In this document: positions 9,755-17,375 of the stretch, piece by piece
Position numbering within the stretch: position 1 is the stretch's first letter
How the letters are laid out: every line of letters starts with the position of its first letter
Source of the DNA: Pseudomonadota bacterium
GTDB lineage: Bacteria; Pseudomonadota; Gammaproteobacteria; Steroidobacterales; Woeseiaceae
DNA length: 46,466 nt
NCBI GenBank assembly: GCA_027621915.1
Contig: JAQCAD010000024.1
Location: forward strand, 1 to 46,466
Reading direction: 5' to 3'
Made by a program: the position numbers and the translations under genes
Notes under the pieces: model-generated
Told to the model about the DNA's origin: nothing
The model's database searches: none
The model's input: the letters and a program-made list of their open reading frames with translations, nothing else

Positions 9755-9857
9755 TCTTCCTACGCCGGCATTACCCGGATCAGGTGCTAGGGTTCCCGTT
9801 GCGGTACGTCTGTCCAGTCGCACCAAGGATCTCAGGTCATTCTGACCACCCCTGTGA
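9755..9857 (-). promoter_or_regulatory. TPP riboswitch (THI-box)
   Basis: Read on the minus strand, the conserved TPP aptamer parts appear in order: GGGGTG near 9852, CTGAGAT near 9830-9836, then ACCTGATCCGGGTAATGCC near 9769-9787 followed by GGCGTAGGAAG. These are the pyrimidine-binding and pyrophosphate-binding arms of the THI-box. The aptamer ends about 10 nt before the start codon of the receptor gene, and the AGAGGA ribosome site falls within or against the closing helix. Control is therefore likely translational, by sequestering the ribosome site on TPP binding. I see no separate terminator hairpin with a U run in the short 3' expression platform. Confidence 0.95.
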
Positions 9858-9865
9858 TGTGCGGA

Positions 9866-9871
9866 ACTATA
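9866..9871 (-). promoter_or_regulatory. Probable -10 box of the thiamine operon
   Basis: On the minus strand TATAGT differs from the consensus TATAAT at one position. A transcript starting about 7 nt downstream, near 9858, would begin just at the 5' edge of the riboswitch aptamer, which is what a riboswitch leader requires. The -35 region about 17 nt upstream is weak, so a regulator or an extended promoter may contribute. Confidence 0.5.
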
Positions 9872-9926
9872 ACGCATTTGACAGTACTGAGTGAGGCCGA
9901 TCGTCGACTTCACTCATGATCGCTCG

Positions 9927-10176
9927 AGCCGCGCGATAAGACTGGAAGTGTCCCCAATCCGCCTGCGATCTCATTAACCAGGCACCGACGAATGCGGATT
10001 GATCTTTAGTGCATCAATCGATCAGGGAGCCTTTTCAAGCCGCGCGATAAGACTGGAGGTGTCCCCAATCCGCCTGCGATCTCATTAACCAGGCACCGAC
10101 GAATGCGGATTGATCTTTAGTGCATCAATCGATCAGGGAGCCTTTTCAAGCCGCGCGATAAGACTGGAAGTGTCCC
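9927..10176. repeat. 111-bp tandem direct repeat, 2.25 copies
   Basis: Two full 111-bp units (9927-10037 and 10038-10148) are followed by a 28-bp partial copy (10149-10176) inside the 3' end of the downstream dehydrogenase gene. The two full units differ at one position that I can see (ACTGGAAG versus ACTGGAGG). Each unit carries the last codons of that gene, including its TGA, plus the 3' flank. The array therefore arose by tandem duplication of the gene's tail. Each unit also contains a GATTGAT/ATCAATC hairpin (for example 10108-10130) and a longer-range CAATCCGC/GCGGATTG pair (10066-10073 with 10105-10112). Confidence 0.95.
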
Positions 10177-11002
10177 ACCGCTGCCCGCCCATCTCCTGCA
10201 CCTCGGCATAATATCCGTCCACCAAACGGGTCATGTCCAGCTTCGCGCCGTTTCTCCCGGCTTCTTCGATCGCAATTTTCAGATCCTTGCGCATCCACTC
10301 GACGGCAAAGCCGAACTCGAAGTCATTGTTGACCATCGTTCGCCAACGATTTTCCATTTGCCATGATTGCGCAGCGCCCTTCGAAATGGCTTCGATCACT
10401 TTCGTCGTATCGAGATTCGCGCATTTCGCGAAGTGCAGCGCCTCTGACAATCCCTGCACGATGCCCGCGATACAGATCTGATTGACCATTTTCGCGAGTT
10501 GACCTGAGCCAACCGGCCCGATCAACGTGATGGCCCTGGCGTAACAATCCATTACCGGCCTGGCGATTTCGAAAACAGAATCATCGCCGCCAACCATGAT
10601 GGTCAACTGGCCGTTTTCTGCACCAGCCTGCCCACCGGACAAGGGCGCATCGAGAAAGCCGACGTTCTTCTCGCTTGCCGCGTCGGCAACTTCACGTGCG
10701 ACAAGAGCCGATGCCGTCGTGTGGTCGACGATCACACTACCATCTGGAATTCCGGCAAGCACTCCATCGTCCTCCAGGATTACGGCGCGAACGTCCTCGT
10801 CATTGCCGACACAACAGAAGACAATTTGTGCTGTCTCGGCAGCGACAGCGGGCGTAGCCGCACTGGTGCCACTGAATTTCTCACACCACTGGTCTGCCTT
10901 CGCGCTGGTCCGATTGAATACAGTGACTTCATGCCCGGCCTTCCTGAGATATCCCGCCATTGGATACCCCATTACACCGAGACCGACAAATGCGACTCGC
11001 AT
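10133..11002 (-). CDS. 3-hydroxyisobutyrate dehydrogenase family oxidoreductase
   Basis: 289-residue beta-hydroxyacid dehydrogenase. It has the Rossmann motif GLGVMG at 7-12, the substrate-binding segment DAPLSGGQAGAENG at 118-131, and Lys171 in GSGQLAKMVNQ, the position of the catalytic lysine in this family. Substrates in the family include 3-hydroxyisobutyrate (valine degradation), tartronate semialdehyde and succinic semialdehyde. The acyl-CoA operon context favours 3-hydroxyisobutyrate (MmsB), but no methylmalonate-semialdehyde dehydrogenase is adjacent. It is the last gene of the operon, 113 bp after the acyl-CoA dehydrogenase. Its final codons are the source of the tandem repeat downstream. 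The array has not altered the encoded C-terminus. Confidence 0.85.
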   Translation of the reverse strand: MRVAFVGLGVMGYPMAGYLRKAGHEVTVFNRTSAKADQWCEKFSGTSAATPAVAAETAQIVFCCVGNDEDVRAVILEDDGVLAGIPDGSVIVDHTTASALVAREVADAASEKNVGFLDAPLSGGQAGAENGQLTIMVGGDDSVFEIARPVMDCYARAITLIGPVGSGQLAKMVNQICIAGIVQGLSEALHFAKCANLDTTKVIEAISKGAAQSWQMENRWRTMVNNDFEFGFAVEWMRKDLKIAIEEAGRNGAKLDMTRLVDGYYAEVQEMGGQRWDTSSLIARLEKAP

Positions 11003-11071
11003 AAACTTGCCTCTTGATTATTAACGTGGGTGCAGCTTTTGTGGCAAACGGTCCTAATCGTACACGGACCT

Positions 11072-11098
11072 CTTTCGCGGCTAAAGCCGCCCCGAAAG
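11072..11098. repeat. REP-like hairpin
   Basis: GCGGCT at 11077-11082 and AGCCGC at 11085-11090 form a tight stem, extended by CTTTCG/CGAAAG outside. It lies in the 113-bp gap between two operon genes. The GCGGCT..AGCCGC core matches the second element at 15321-15336 and resembles REP palindromes of pseudomonads and xanthomonads. A role in RNA stability or attenuation is possible. Confidence 0.55.
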
Positions 11099-11115
11099 AT
11101 CGACGCCAGAGCGAT

Positions 11116-12300
11116 CTAGGCAGCCTGCTCTTTCCCAACGGATTTCGGCATCTTTTTGCGAGGGTCAAGACCGACAGACCGTGCGATTATTTCACGCATG
11201 ATCTCCGAACTACCGGCATAGATCCTCGAGATCCTGGCGTTCACATACATGCGGCTGATCGGGTATTCGTCCATATAGCCGGCACCGCCATGCAGCTGCA
11301 CGCAGGCATCCACTACGCGACCTTCAAGCTCGCTCGTATAGAGCTTCGCTTTTGCCGCATCGTCTGCACTTAGGTTGCCTTCGTTGTGCTCGACGACGCA
11401 TTGATCGACAAACGCCTGCGCCACATCGATTTCCGTTCTCATATCCGCCATTTTGAATCGCGAATTCTGAAAGTCACCAATCGCCTGACCGAACGCTTTT
11501 CTCTCCGTGATGTATTCCAGCGTGATATCGAACGCCGCGTTTGCAGTGGCGAGGTAACCCACCGCGCCAAGCAGCCGTTCTTCGGCAAGGAAGTGCATCA
11601 GCTGATAGAAGCCCTTGTTCCATTCACCCAGCAGGTTTTGCTTAGGTACTTTGACGTTGTTAAAAAACAATTCCGCCGTATCCTGACTTTTAAGTCCCAT
11701 TTTCTTCAGGTTTTCGCCGCGTTCGAACCCGTCCATGCCGCGCTCAACCACGAACAGGCTGAGTCCGTGTTTACTTTGATCGGTTTTAGCAACGACGACT
11801 ACGAGGTCGGCAAGAATACCGTTTGAAATATAGGTCTTCGAACCATTGAGCAGGTAATAATCACCCTTGTCATCCGCCTTTGTGCGTATGCCGGCAACGT
11901 CGCTGCCAGCACCAGGCTCTGTAATCGCAACCGCGAGAATATGCTCGCCGCTAACGCATTTTGGTAACCATCTCGCTTTCTGCTCTTTTGTTCCCAGTTC
12001 GCCGATATAAGGTCCCACGAGGCGACTATGCAGTGTGGCGAAGAAACCAGCGTCGCCGTATCGGGCATTTTCCTCGATCAGCACCTGTTCGTAACGAAAA
12101 TCTTTTACGGCCGCACCACCGTATGCTTCATCGGCCCACATTAACAAAAGGCCTTGTTCGCCGGCCTTCAAATACGCCTCACGATCAACAATGCCCTGCT
12201 CCTGCCACCTGTCACTGTGCGGCTGAATTTCGTTTTGCAGAAAGCTTCGGACCGAGTCACGAAACGTTTCATGTTCTTCATCAAAAATACGTCTTTTCAT
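11116..12300 (-). CDS. Acyl-CoA dehydrogenase (long-chain type)
   Basis: 394-residue FAD-dependent acyl-CoA dehydrogenase that introduces the 2,3 double bond of an acyl-CoA, passing electrons to ETF. The FAD/substrate signature AVAITEPGAGSD is at 123-134. The usual short/medium-chain catalytic Glu near the C-terminus is replaced (RIYAGSSEIM), whereas LAEERLL at 238-244 provides Glu241, where the long-chain and isovaleryl-type enzymes carry their base. I therefore expect long-chain or branched substrates. It lies between the crotonase gene (32 bp upstream) and the hydroxyacid dehydrogenase gene in one operon, so it supplies the first step of the beta-oxidation encoded there. Confidence 0.9.
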   Translation of the reverse strand: MKRRIFDEEHETFRDSVRSFLQNEIQPHSDRWQEQGIVDREAYLKAGEQGLLLMWADEAYGGAAVKDFRYEQVLIEENARYGDAGFFATLHSRLVGPYIGELGTKEQKARWLPKCVSGEHILAVAITEPGAGSDVAGIRTKADDKGDYYLLNGSKTYISNGILADLVVVVAKTDQSKHGLSLFVVERGMDGFERGENLKKMGLKSQDTAELFFNNVKVPKQNLLGEWNKGFYQLMHFLAEERLLGAVGYLATANAAFDITLEYITERKAFGQAIGDFQNSRFKMADMRTEIDVAQAFVDQCVVEHNEGNLSADDAAKAKLYTSELEGRVVDACVQLHGGAGYMDEYPISRMYVNARISRIYAGSSEIMREIIARSVGLDPRKKMPKSVGKEQAA

Positions 12301-12332
12301 TTCAGTTTCCAGAGTGTGTAGGTCGGCAAATT

Positions 12333-13115
12333 CTATTTGCCTTGGAATTCAGGTTTGCGTTTTTGCAAAAAAGCCGCAACGCCCTCGGCGCTGTCCGAAC
12401 TCTCACGCAGGGATTGCTGCAATGGCGCTTCGACATCGAAAGTACTCGCCCACGAACCGCTTGCGGCATGACGCATCGCCTTTTTGGTCGCAGCGATCGA
12501 CAACGGCGCGCGTTCGACCAGCGACTTCGCCCAGCTTAATGCTTGCTGCTGCAATGAATCGGCGGGAACCACCTTGTTGGTCAGGCCAAGTTCAAGGCAG
12601 CGATCTGCCGTGATGCGTTCCGATTCAATGCTCAATTGGAATGCTCGCCGGTATCCAAGCTGGTGCACGAGCAACCAGTTGAGGCCGCCATCGGGAACGA
12701 GTGAAATCGTCGTAAACGGCGACAGGAGAAACGCGTTGTCCGCCATGATCATCAGGTCGCATACGAGGGCAAATGACATCCCTATTCCCGCTGCCGATCC
12801 ACCTACCGCTGCAATGACCGGTTTTTCCATGTTCCAGATGCACTCGAGAACCGGCCGGTATTCTGTCTGCAGCATATCTTCAATGCTGTCATCAGGATTC
12901 AGGCTGCCCTTCAGATCCGCGCCGGCACTGAACGAACGTCCCTCGCCGGTCAATATCACGGCCCGTATTGTCGAATCGTCAGCGGCGCGCTGGCATGCGG
13001 CCAGCAGATCGGCTCGCAAGACCTGGTTAAACGAATTCAGCGCTTCCGGTCGATGGATCGTGACGATGGCGACCTGGCCGTCAGTCGCGTACTTGACTGT
13101 TTCATAGTCACTCAT
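12333..13115 (-). CDS. Crotonase-family enoyl-CoA hydratase/isomerase, PaaG-like
   Basis: 260-residue crotonase-fold protein. FSAGADLKG near residue 62 is the oxyanion-hole segment, and GGSAAGIGMSFALVCD is the second CoA/oxyanion segment. The two glutamates that hydrate the double bond in classical hydratases are not present: my alignment places Ser and Phe there. Instead VPDGG supplies an Asp as in PaaG-type isomerases. It is therefore more likely an enoyl-CoA isomerase (2,3- or epoxide/oxepin type) than a hydratase. It starts 9 bp after the FadB-like gene. A 7-bp-stem hairpin (GGCAAAT/ATTTGCC, 12325-12341) covers its stop codon. Confidence 0.82.
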   Translation of the reverse strand: MSDYETVKYATDGQVAIVTIHRPEALNSFNQVLRADLLAACQRAADDSTIRAVILTGEGRSFSAGADLKGSLNPDDSIEDMLQTEYRPVLECIWNMEKPVIAAVGGSAAGIGMSFALVCDLMIMADNAFLLSPFTTISLVPDGGLNWLLVHQLGYRRAFQLSIESERITADRCLELGLTNKVVPADSLQQQALSWAKSLVERAPLSIAATKKAMRHAASGSWASTFDVEAPLQQSLRESSDSAEGVAAFLQKRKPEFQGK

Positions 13116-13124
13116 CGAACGCTC

Positions 13125-15299
13125 CTAGGCAGCCGACCGTCTCGCGGCAGCATCGGCCTGGCCGTAAAACGTTTCGCCCTTTTTCGCCATCGATCTCAGG
13201 CGCTTCGGCACCGCGAATCGCTCGCCGTATGCCGCTGCAAGCCGGTCGGCCTCAGCAACAAAAGCAGCAAGCCCTTCGGTCTCAATGAACGAGATCGTCC
13301 CGCCGGTATACGCTGGAAATCCCCAACCGAAAATGGACCCGATGTCCGCATCGGCCGGGTGCGTGACAACGCCCTCATCCATGCATCGGACTGTTTCGAT
13401 CGCCTGTATGTACAAAAGACGCTTCCGGACTTCATCCGGCGTCGGCTGACTATCGGCGAGGGGAAATTGCTCACTCAGTCCGGACCAAAGGCGCTTCTTT
13501 TCGCCGTCCGGATATTCGTAGAAACCTTTGCCGGTTTTCTTGCCGGTACGGCCAAGCTCTTTGACAAACCTGGTGATCACTTCATCTGCAGCGGACGGAC
13601 GGTATTTCGAACCCAGGGCATTCCTGGTCTGCTCCAAGACGTGATAACTCAACTCCAGCGACACTTCGTCAGTGACCGCCAGCGGTCCGACCGCCATGCC
13701 GGCGTGCCTGGCCACGTTTTCGATCAGCGCAGAATTTACGCCTTCCGCCAGCATCGTGATGCCTTCCTTGCTGTAGGTTCCGAACACGCGGCTGGTATAG
13801 AACCCGCGACTGTCATTGACAACGATCGGCGTTTTCCTGATTTGTTGAATGTAGTCGAGCGCCTGTGCGATCGCGACGTCGCCCGTCTTTTCGCCAATGA
13901 TTACTTCGACGAGCGGCATCTTGTCGACCGGAGAAAAGAAATGGATTCCGATGAACTGCTCCGGCCGTTTCGATGCCTCGGCAAGGCCGGTAATGGGAAG
14001 CGTTGATGTATTCGACGCAAAGATCGCATGTTCGGCAATTATCGCTTCCGTCTTCCCGGTTACGTCGGCCTTGATCTTGCGATCTTCAAATACTGCCTCG
14101 ATGATCAACTCACAACCCTCGAGATCCGCATAGTCCGCCGTCGTAGTTATCCGCTCCAGAATGTCAGCAGCTTCGTCCGCATCCATCTTTCGACGGTCTA
14201 CGCTTTTCTGCAGCAGGCTACGCGCATAGTCCTTACCCTTCTCCGCATCGGCGACTGAACGATCGAGCAAAATGACCTGCATTCCTGCATAAGCGGAAAC
14301 GTACCCTATCCCAGCACCCATCATGCCAGCGCCCAGAACGCCAAGCTTCGTAACCGGCCTTTTCGGTGGCCCCTCGGGTCGCCGCACCAGTTTGTCGGCA
14401 GCGCCTTTGTTAAGGAACAACGTCCGGGTCATGTTGCGCGAAGTCGGGTGCATCAAAAGTTTCGTAAAGTACTTCGATTCAACATCAAGCGCTGTGTCCA
14501 TCGGCAGCACACTGCCTTCATAAACGGCAGACATGATTGCGATAGGTGCCGGATAGTTATGATTCGTTGCTTTTTGCAACAATGCGGTGCCGACCACCTG
14601 GGTTTGAATCGCACGCGGATCGAGAAGGCCTGCGCCGCCCGGAACTTTGAATCCTTTCTGGTCCCATGCGGGGGTTGCGTCTTCGCAACTCATTACCCAC
14701 CTCTTCGCCGCTTCAATTTCTCTGCCCTGATCAACGACCTGATTGACGAAGCCCAGCTCGAGCGCTTTCTCGGGCGCGAGGTGAGTGCCTTCAGTCATGA
14801 GTCGCAGCGCCGGCTCAATACCCATCAGGCGTAGCAGTCTTTGTGTTCCTCCCGCACCGGGCATCAGACCGATCTGAACCTCAGGCTGGCCCAATTTTGT
14901 CTTTGGGTTGTTGCCGACAACGCGGTAGTGGCATGCCAGCGCCAGTTCAAGTCCACCACCCAAAGCCGTACCGTTTATCGCCGCAGCAACCGGTTTGCCA
15001 CAGGTTTCGAGCTTGCGGTAAGCCTGCTGCAGCTTGCGGCACCATGCATAGACTTCTGCTGCGTCGGTCCGCTGATCGAACGTTGCGACCATTTCCTTGA
15101 GATCGGCGCCCGCCATAAACGAACTTTTTCCCGACGTGACTACCGCGCCCTTAATGTTCGAATCGCTTTGGATCTTCGCCGCAACTTCGGCAATGTCATC
15201 CATGAACTCAGGTGTGATGACATTCATTGGCTTGCCCGGCACGTCAACTGTGACGATTGCAATGCCGTCCGCATCAATTTCGAAATTAATTGTCTTCAT
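13125..15299 (-). CDS. FadB/FadJ-type bifunctional enoyl-CoA hydratase / 3-hydroxyacyl-CoA dehydrogenase
   Basis: 724-residue multifunctional beta-oxidation protein. The N-terminal crotonase domain (1 to about 290) has both hydratase glutamates (Glu118 in GGGLELA and Glu140 in GQPEVQIG). The NAD-binding domain starts near residue 322 with VLGAGMMGAGIG, followed by the IHFFSPVDKMPLVEVI catalytic-His segment. Two C-terminal 3HCDH domains follow. It converts 2-enoyl-CoA to 3-ketoacyl-CoA, to be cleaved by the thiolase encoded 43 bp upstream. The length and domain order match FadJ-like alpha subunits. The small gap to the thiolase gene holds a REP-like hairpin. Confidence 0.93.
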   Translation of the reverse strand: MKTINFEIDADGIAIVTVDVPGKPMNVITPEFMDDIAEVAAKIQSDSNIKGAVVTSGKSSFMAGADLKEMVATFDQRTDAAEVYAWCRKLQQAYRKLETCGKPVAAAINGTALGGGLELALACHYRVVGNNPKTKLGQPEVQIGLMPGAGGTQRLLRLMGIEPALRLMTEGTHLAPEKALELGFVNQVVDQGREIEAAKRWVMSCEDATPAWDQKGFKVPGGAGLLDPRAIQTQVVGTALLQKATNHNYPAPIAIMSAVYEGSVLPMDTALDVESKYFTKLLMHPTSRNMTRTLFLNKGAADKLVRRPEGPPKRPVTKLGVLGAGMMGAGIGYVSAYAGMQVILLDRSVADAEKGKDYARSLLQKSVDRRKMDADEAADILERITTTADYADLEGCELIIEAVFEDRKIKADVTGKTEAIIAEHAIFASNTSTLPITGLAEASKRPEQFIGIHFFSPVDKMPLVEVIIGEKTGDVAIAQALDYIQQIRKTPIVVNDSRGFYTSRVFGTYSKEGITMLAEGVNSALIENVARHAGMAVGPLAVTDEVSLELSYHVLEQTRNALGSKYRPSAADEVITRFVKELGRTGKKTGKGFYEYPDGEKKRLWSGLSEQFPLADSQPTPDEVRKRLLYIQAIETVRCMDEGVVTHPADADIGSIFGWGFPAYTGGTISFIETEGLAAFVAEADRLAAAYGERFAVPKRLRSMAKKGETFYGQADAAARRSAA

Positions 15300-15315
15300 T
15301 GTTCAATCCAAATTC

Positions 15316-15338
15316 TGTTGGAGCGGCTTCAGCCGCAA
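15316..15338. repeat. REP-like hairpin in thiolase/FadB gap
   Basis: GCGGCT (15323-15328) and AGCCGC (15331-15336) form a stem within the sequence TTGGAGCGGCTTCAGCCGC, very close to a REP palindrome common in pseudomonads and related gammaproteobacteria. It sits in the 43-bp intercistronic gap and may tune relative expression or mRNA stability. Confidence 0.6.
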
Positions 15339-15342
15339 ATAT

Positions 15343-16554
15343 CTAAACTCGCTCAATGATCGTCGCCGTGCCCATTCCGCCGCCAATGCACAGATTAATC
15401 AGGGCGGTGTTCAGATCGCGACGCTCAAGTTCATCGAGCACCGTTCCAAGTATCATCGTCCCGGTCGCGCCCAGAGGATGTCCCATCGCAATAGCACCGC
15501 CATTGACGTTTATCTTGTCGTGAGGAATTTCCAGGTTCTTCATGAACAGCATGACGACAGATGCAAATGCCTCATTCAGTTCAAAAAGATCAATATCCGC
15601 CGTCGTCATGCCACAACGTTTCAGGACTTTCTCCGCTGACGGCGTCGGACCAGTAAGCATGATCGTCGGATCCGAACCAATCGATGAAAAGCCAACAATT
15701 TTCGCGCGTGGCTTGAGCCCCAGGGAATCACCCATCTCTTTATTGCCGAGCAACATCGCTGCACATCCATCAACAATGCCGCTTGAGTTTCCTCCCGTAT
15801 GCACGTGATCGATCGCTTCCAGCTGAGGATATTTCTGCAGTGCGACCGCATCAAAGCCAGCCTGGTCACCCATTACGCTGAACGCCGCTTTGAGACCCGC
15901 GAGATCTTCCATGCTCGTGCCCGGGCGCATATGCTCGTCTTTGTCGAGCAACGTCATGCCGATATGATCCTTGATTGGTACAACGGAGTTTTTGAAATAA
16001 CCGCTTTCCCAAGCATGCGCTGCGCGCTTCTGACTTTCGACGGCATAGGCATCGACATCCTTGCGCTTGAATCCGTTCAGGCTCGCAATAAGATCGGCAC
16101 CGATACCCTGCGGCGCGAAATACAGTCGATACGCGATGGCCGGGTCCGCATGCATTGCTCCGGAGTCAGAACCCATGGGCACGCGTGACATACATTCAAT
16201 GCCACCACCGATCGTGAGATCAGATTGCCCCGACATGATTTGCGCCGCCGCTGTATTGACCGCCTCAAGGCCCGATGCGCAATAGCGATTCAGTTGTTTG
16301 CCCGGGACACGCTGGTCATAGCCGGCGTTCAACACCGCTGTGCGTGGAATCACCGATCCCTGTTCTCCGACCGGTGACACGCAACCCATAATGACGTCAT
16401 CAAGTTTACTGGTGTCCAGATTGTTTCTGTCGCGCAGGCTTGCCAGGACCTGGGACGCGAGATCGATCGGTGTCACCTCGTGAAGTGAACCGTTGGACCG
16501 GCCGCGGCCGCGTGGGCTGCGCACGTGATCGTAAATAAAGGCGTCTGTCATCAT
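15343..16554 (-). CDS. Acetyl-CoA C-acyltransferase (thiolase)
   Basis: 403-residue thiolase that cleaves 3-ketoacyl-CoA with CoA or runs the reverse condensation. The nucleophile is Cys92 in [12 protein letters not shown]. The later signatures are [30 protein letters not shown] with the catalytic His, and CIGGGMGTA with the second Cys. Its ATG overlaps the stop of the TetR gene by 4 bp (ATGA). Together with the FadB-like protein it gives a complete cleavage module. I assign it to the degradative FadA side because of the operon rather than to the biosynthetic type. Confidence 0.92.
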   Translation of the reverse strand: MMTDAFIYDHVRSPRGRGRSNGSLHEVTPIDLASQVLASLRDRNNLDTSKLDDVIMGCVSPVGEQGSVIPRTAVLNAGYDQRVPGKQLNRYCASGLEAVNTAAAQIMSGQSDLTIGGGIECMSRVPMGSDSGAMHADPAIAYRLYFAPQGIGADLIASLNGFKRKDVDAYAVESQKRAAHAWESGYFKNSVVPIKDHIGMTLLDKDEHMRPGTSMEDLAGLKAAFSVMGDQAGFDAVALQKYPQLEAIDHVHTGGNSSGIVDGCAAMLLGNKEMGDSLGLKPRAKIVGFSSIGSDPTIMLTGPTPSAEKVLKRCGMTTADIDLFELNEAFASVVMLFMKNLEIPHDKINVNGGAIAMGHPLGATGTMILGTVLDELERRDLNTALINLCIGGGMGTATIIERV

Positions 16555-17204
16555 TTAATTCCTGAATTGGCCCTGAGTGAAAGTTTGAGATGTTTTTTCA
16601 TATCTTCATTGGCCCCGTGAAAATCAACCGAAGTCGGATGAATCAACCACAGGTACGTCATGCCCGAAATGTAGGCAATGTACTGCGCAGCAACACTTTC
16701 CGGGTTGACGTCGTCACGCACGCTGCCATTTTCGATGCCAAGTCGAATCCACTCCGCGACATCATCTCGTTGTCGTTGATGCAGATTGACCGAGGTTTCC
16801 TGATATTCCGATTTCGGGCTCGCCGCCGCGCAATAGAGGATCTGCAGCACGCGCGCTTCCCGCGGCATGTCCGAAACAAACCGAAAATAGGCGTCCAGTG
16901 CGGCGCACATCGCGTCGACGCCAAATTCCTCACCGACGCCGTCGTTCAGGTAGTCGAGCCAGCGGCGCGATATCGATTTACAGACCTCGTCGAACAAACC
17001 TGCCTTGGAGCCAAACCGGTAAGTCGCCAGTCCCCGGCTATACCCGGCCTTCTCGCCAATCGCGGCAAGCGTCGTTTTGTCGGTGCCATGCTCGAGGATC
17101 AGATCGACGGCCGCATCGAGCATTGCGCGATCCGAGATGGCCGTTCGTTCAGACTGTGTGAGCGTTCGGTCTGACGGCGATGATGTCTGGAGATTTGTGG
17201 ACAC
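16551..17204 (-). CDS. TetR-family repressor of the adjacent fatty-acid operon
   Basis: 217-residue TetR-type regulator. The helix-turn-helix ([24 protein letters not shown], about residues 44-68, hyphen-free in the protein) follows a 25-residue polar N-terminal extension. The C-terminal all-helical part should bind the ligand, probably an acyl-CoA. It is the first gene of the operon and overlaps the thiolase gene by 4 bp, so it is very likely autoregulated together with the enzymes. A 21-bp inverted repeat lies at 17257-17277, upstream of its start. The next gene upstream is divergent (amidase) and may share control. Confidence 0.85.
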   Translation of the reverse strand: MSTNLQTSSPSDRTLTQSERTAISDRAMLDAAVDLILEHGTDKTTLAAIGEKAGYSRGLATYRFGSKAGLFDEVCKSISRRWLDYLNDGVGEEFGVDAMCAALDAYFRFVSDMPREARVLQILYCAAASPKSEYQETSVNLHQRQRDDVAEWIRLGIENGSVRDDVNPESVAAQYIAYISGMTYLWLIHPTSVDFHGANEDMKKHLKLSLRANSGIK

Positions 17205-17256
17205 GGGGTCGGTGTTTACAATCCTAAAAACAACAACTTACGTTAAGAATCAATAT

Positions 17257-17277
17257 ACTTGCTGTTGACAAGCAAGT
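17257..17277. promoter_or_regulatory. Candidate TetR operator (perfect 7-7-7 inverted repeat)
   Basis: ACTTGCT and AGCAAGT flank a 7-bp spacer, 53 bp upstream of the tetR start and about 100 bp upstream of the amidase start. Size and symmetry suit a TetR dimer. On the minus strand TTGTCA lies within it, 17 bp upstream of TCTTAA, a possible -35/-10 pair, so binding there would block the operon promoter. Confidence 0.6.
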
Positions 17278-17375
17278 GAGTATACGCCCGCGCCCGCCGC
17301 CGGACAAGTGCAAAATTGCCGCTATCGCGTCAGACTCGCGGCACTATGCAACCGGGTCATGTGAGTGTCTGCAGG

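Noticed and set aside
9927-10176. CRISPR array
   Set aside because: The repeat period is 111 bp with no spacers, repeats are adjacent and share sequence with the neighbouring gene's end; no cas gene is near.
13053-14006. 317-codon plus-strand frame antisense to the FadB-type gene
   Set aside because: Antisense shadow; the opposite strand encodes clear hydratase/dehydrogenase motifs.
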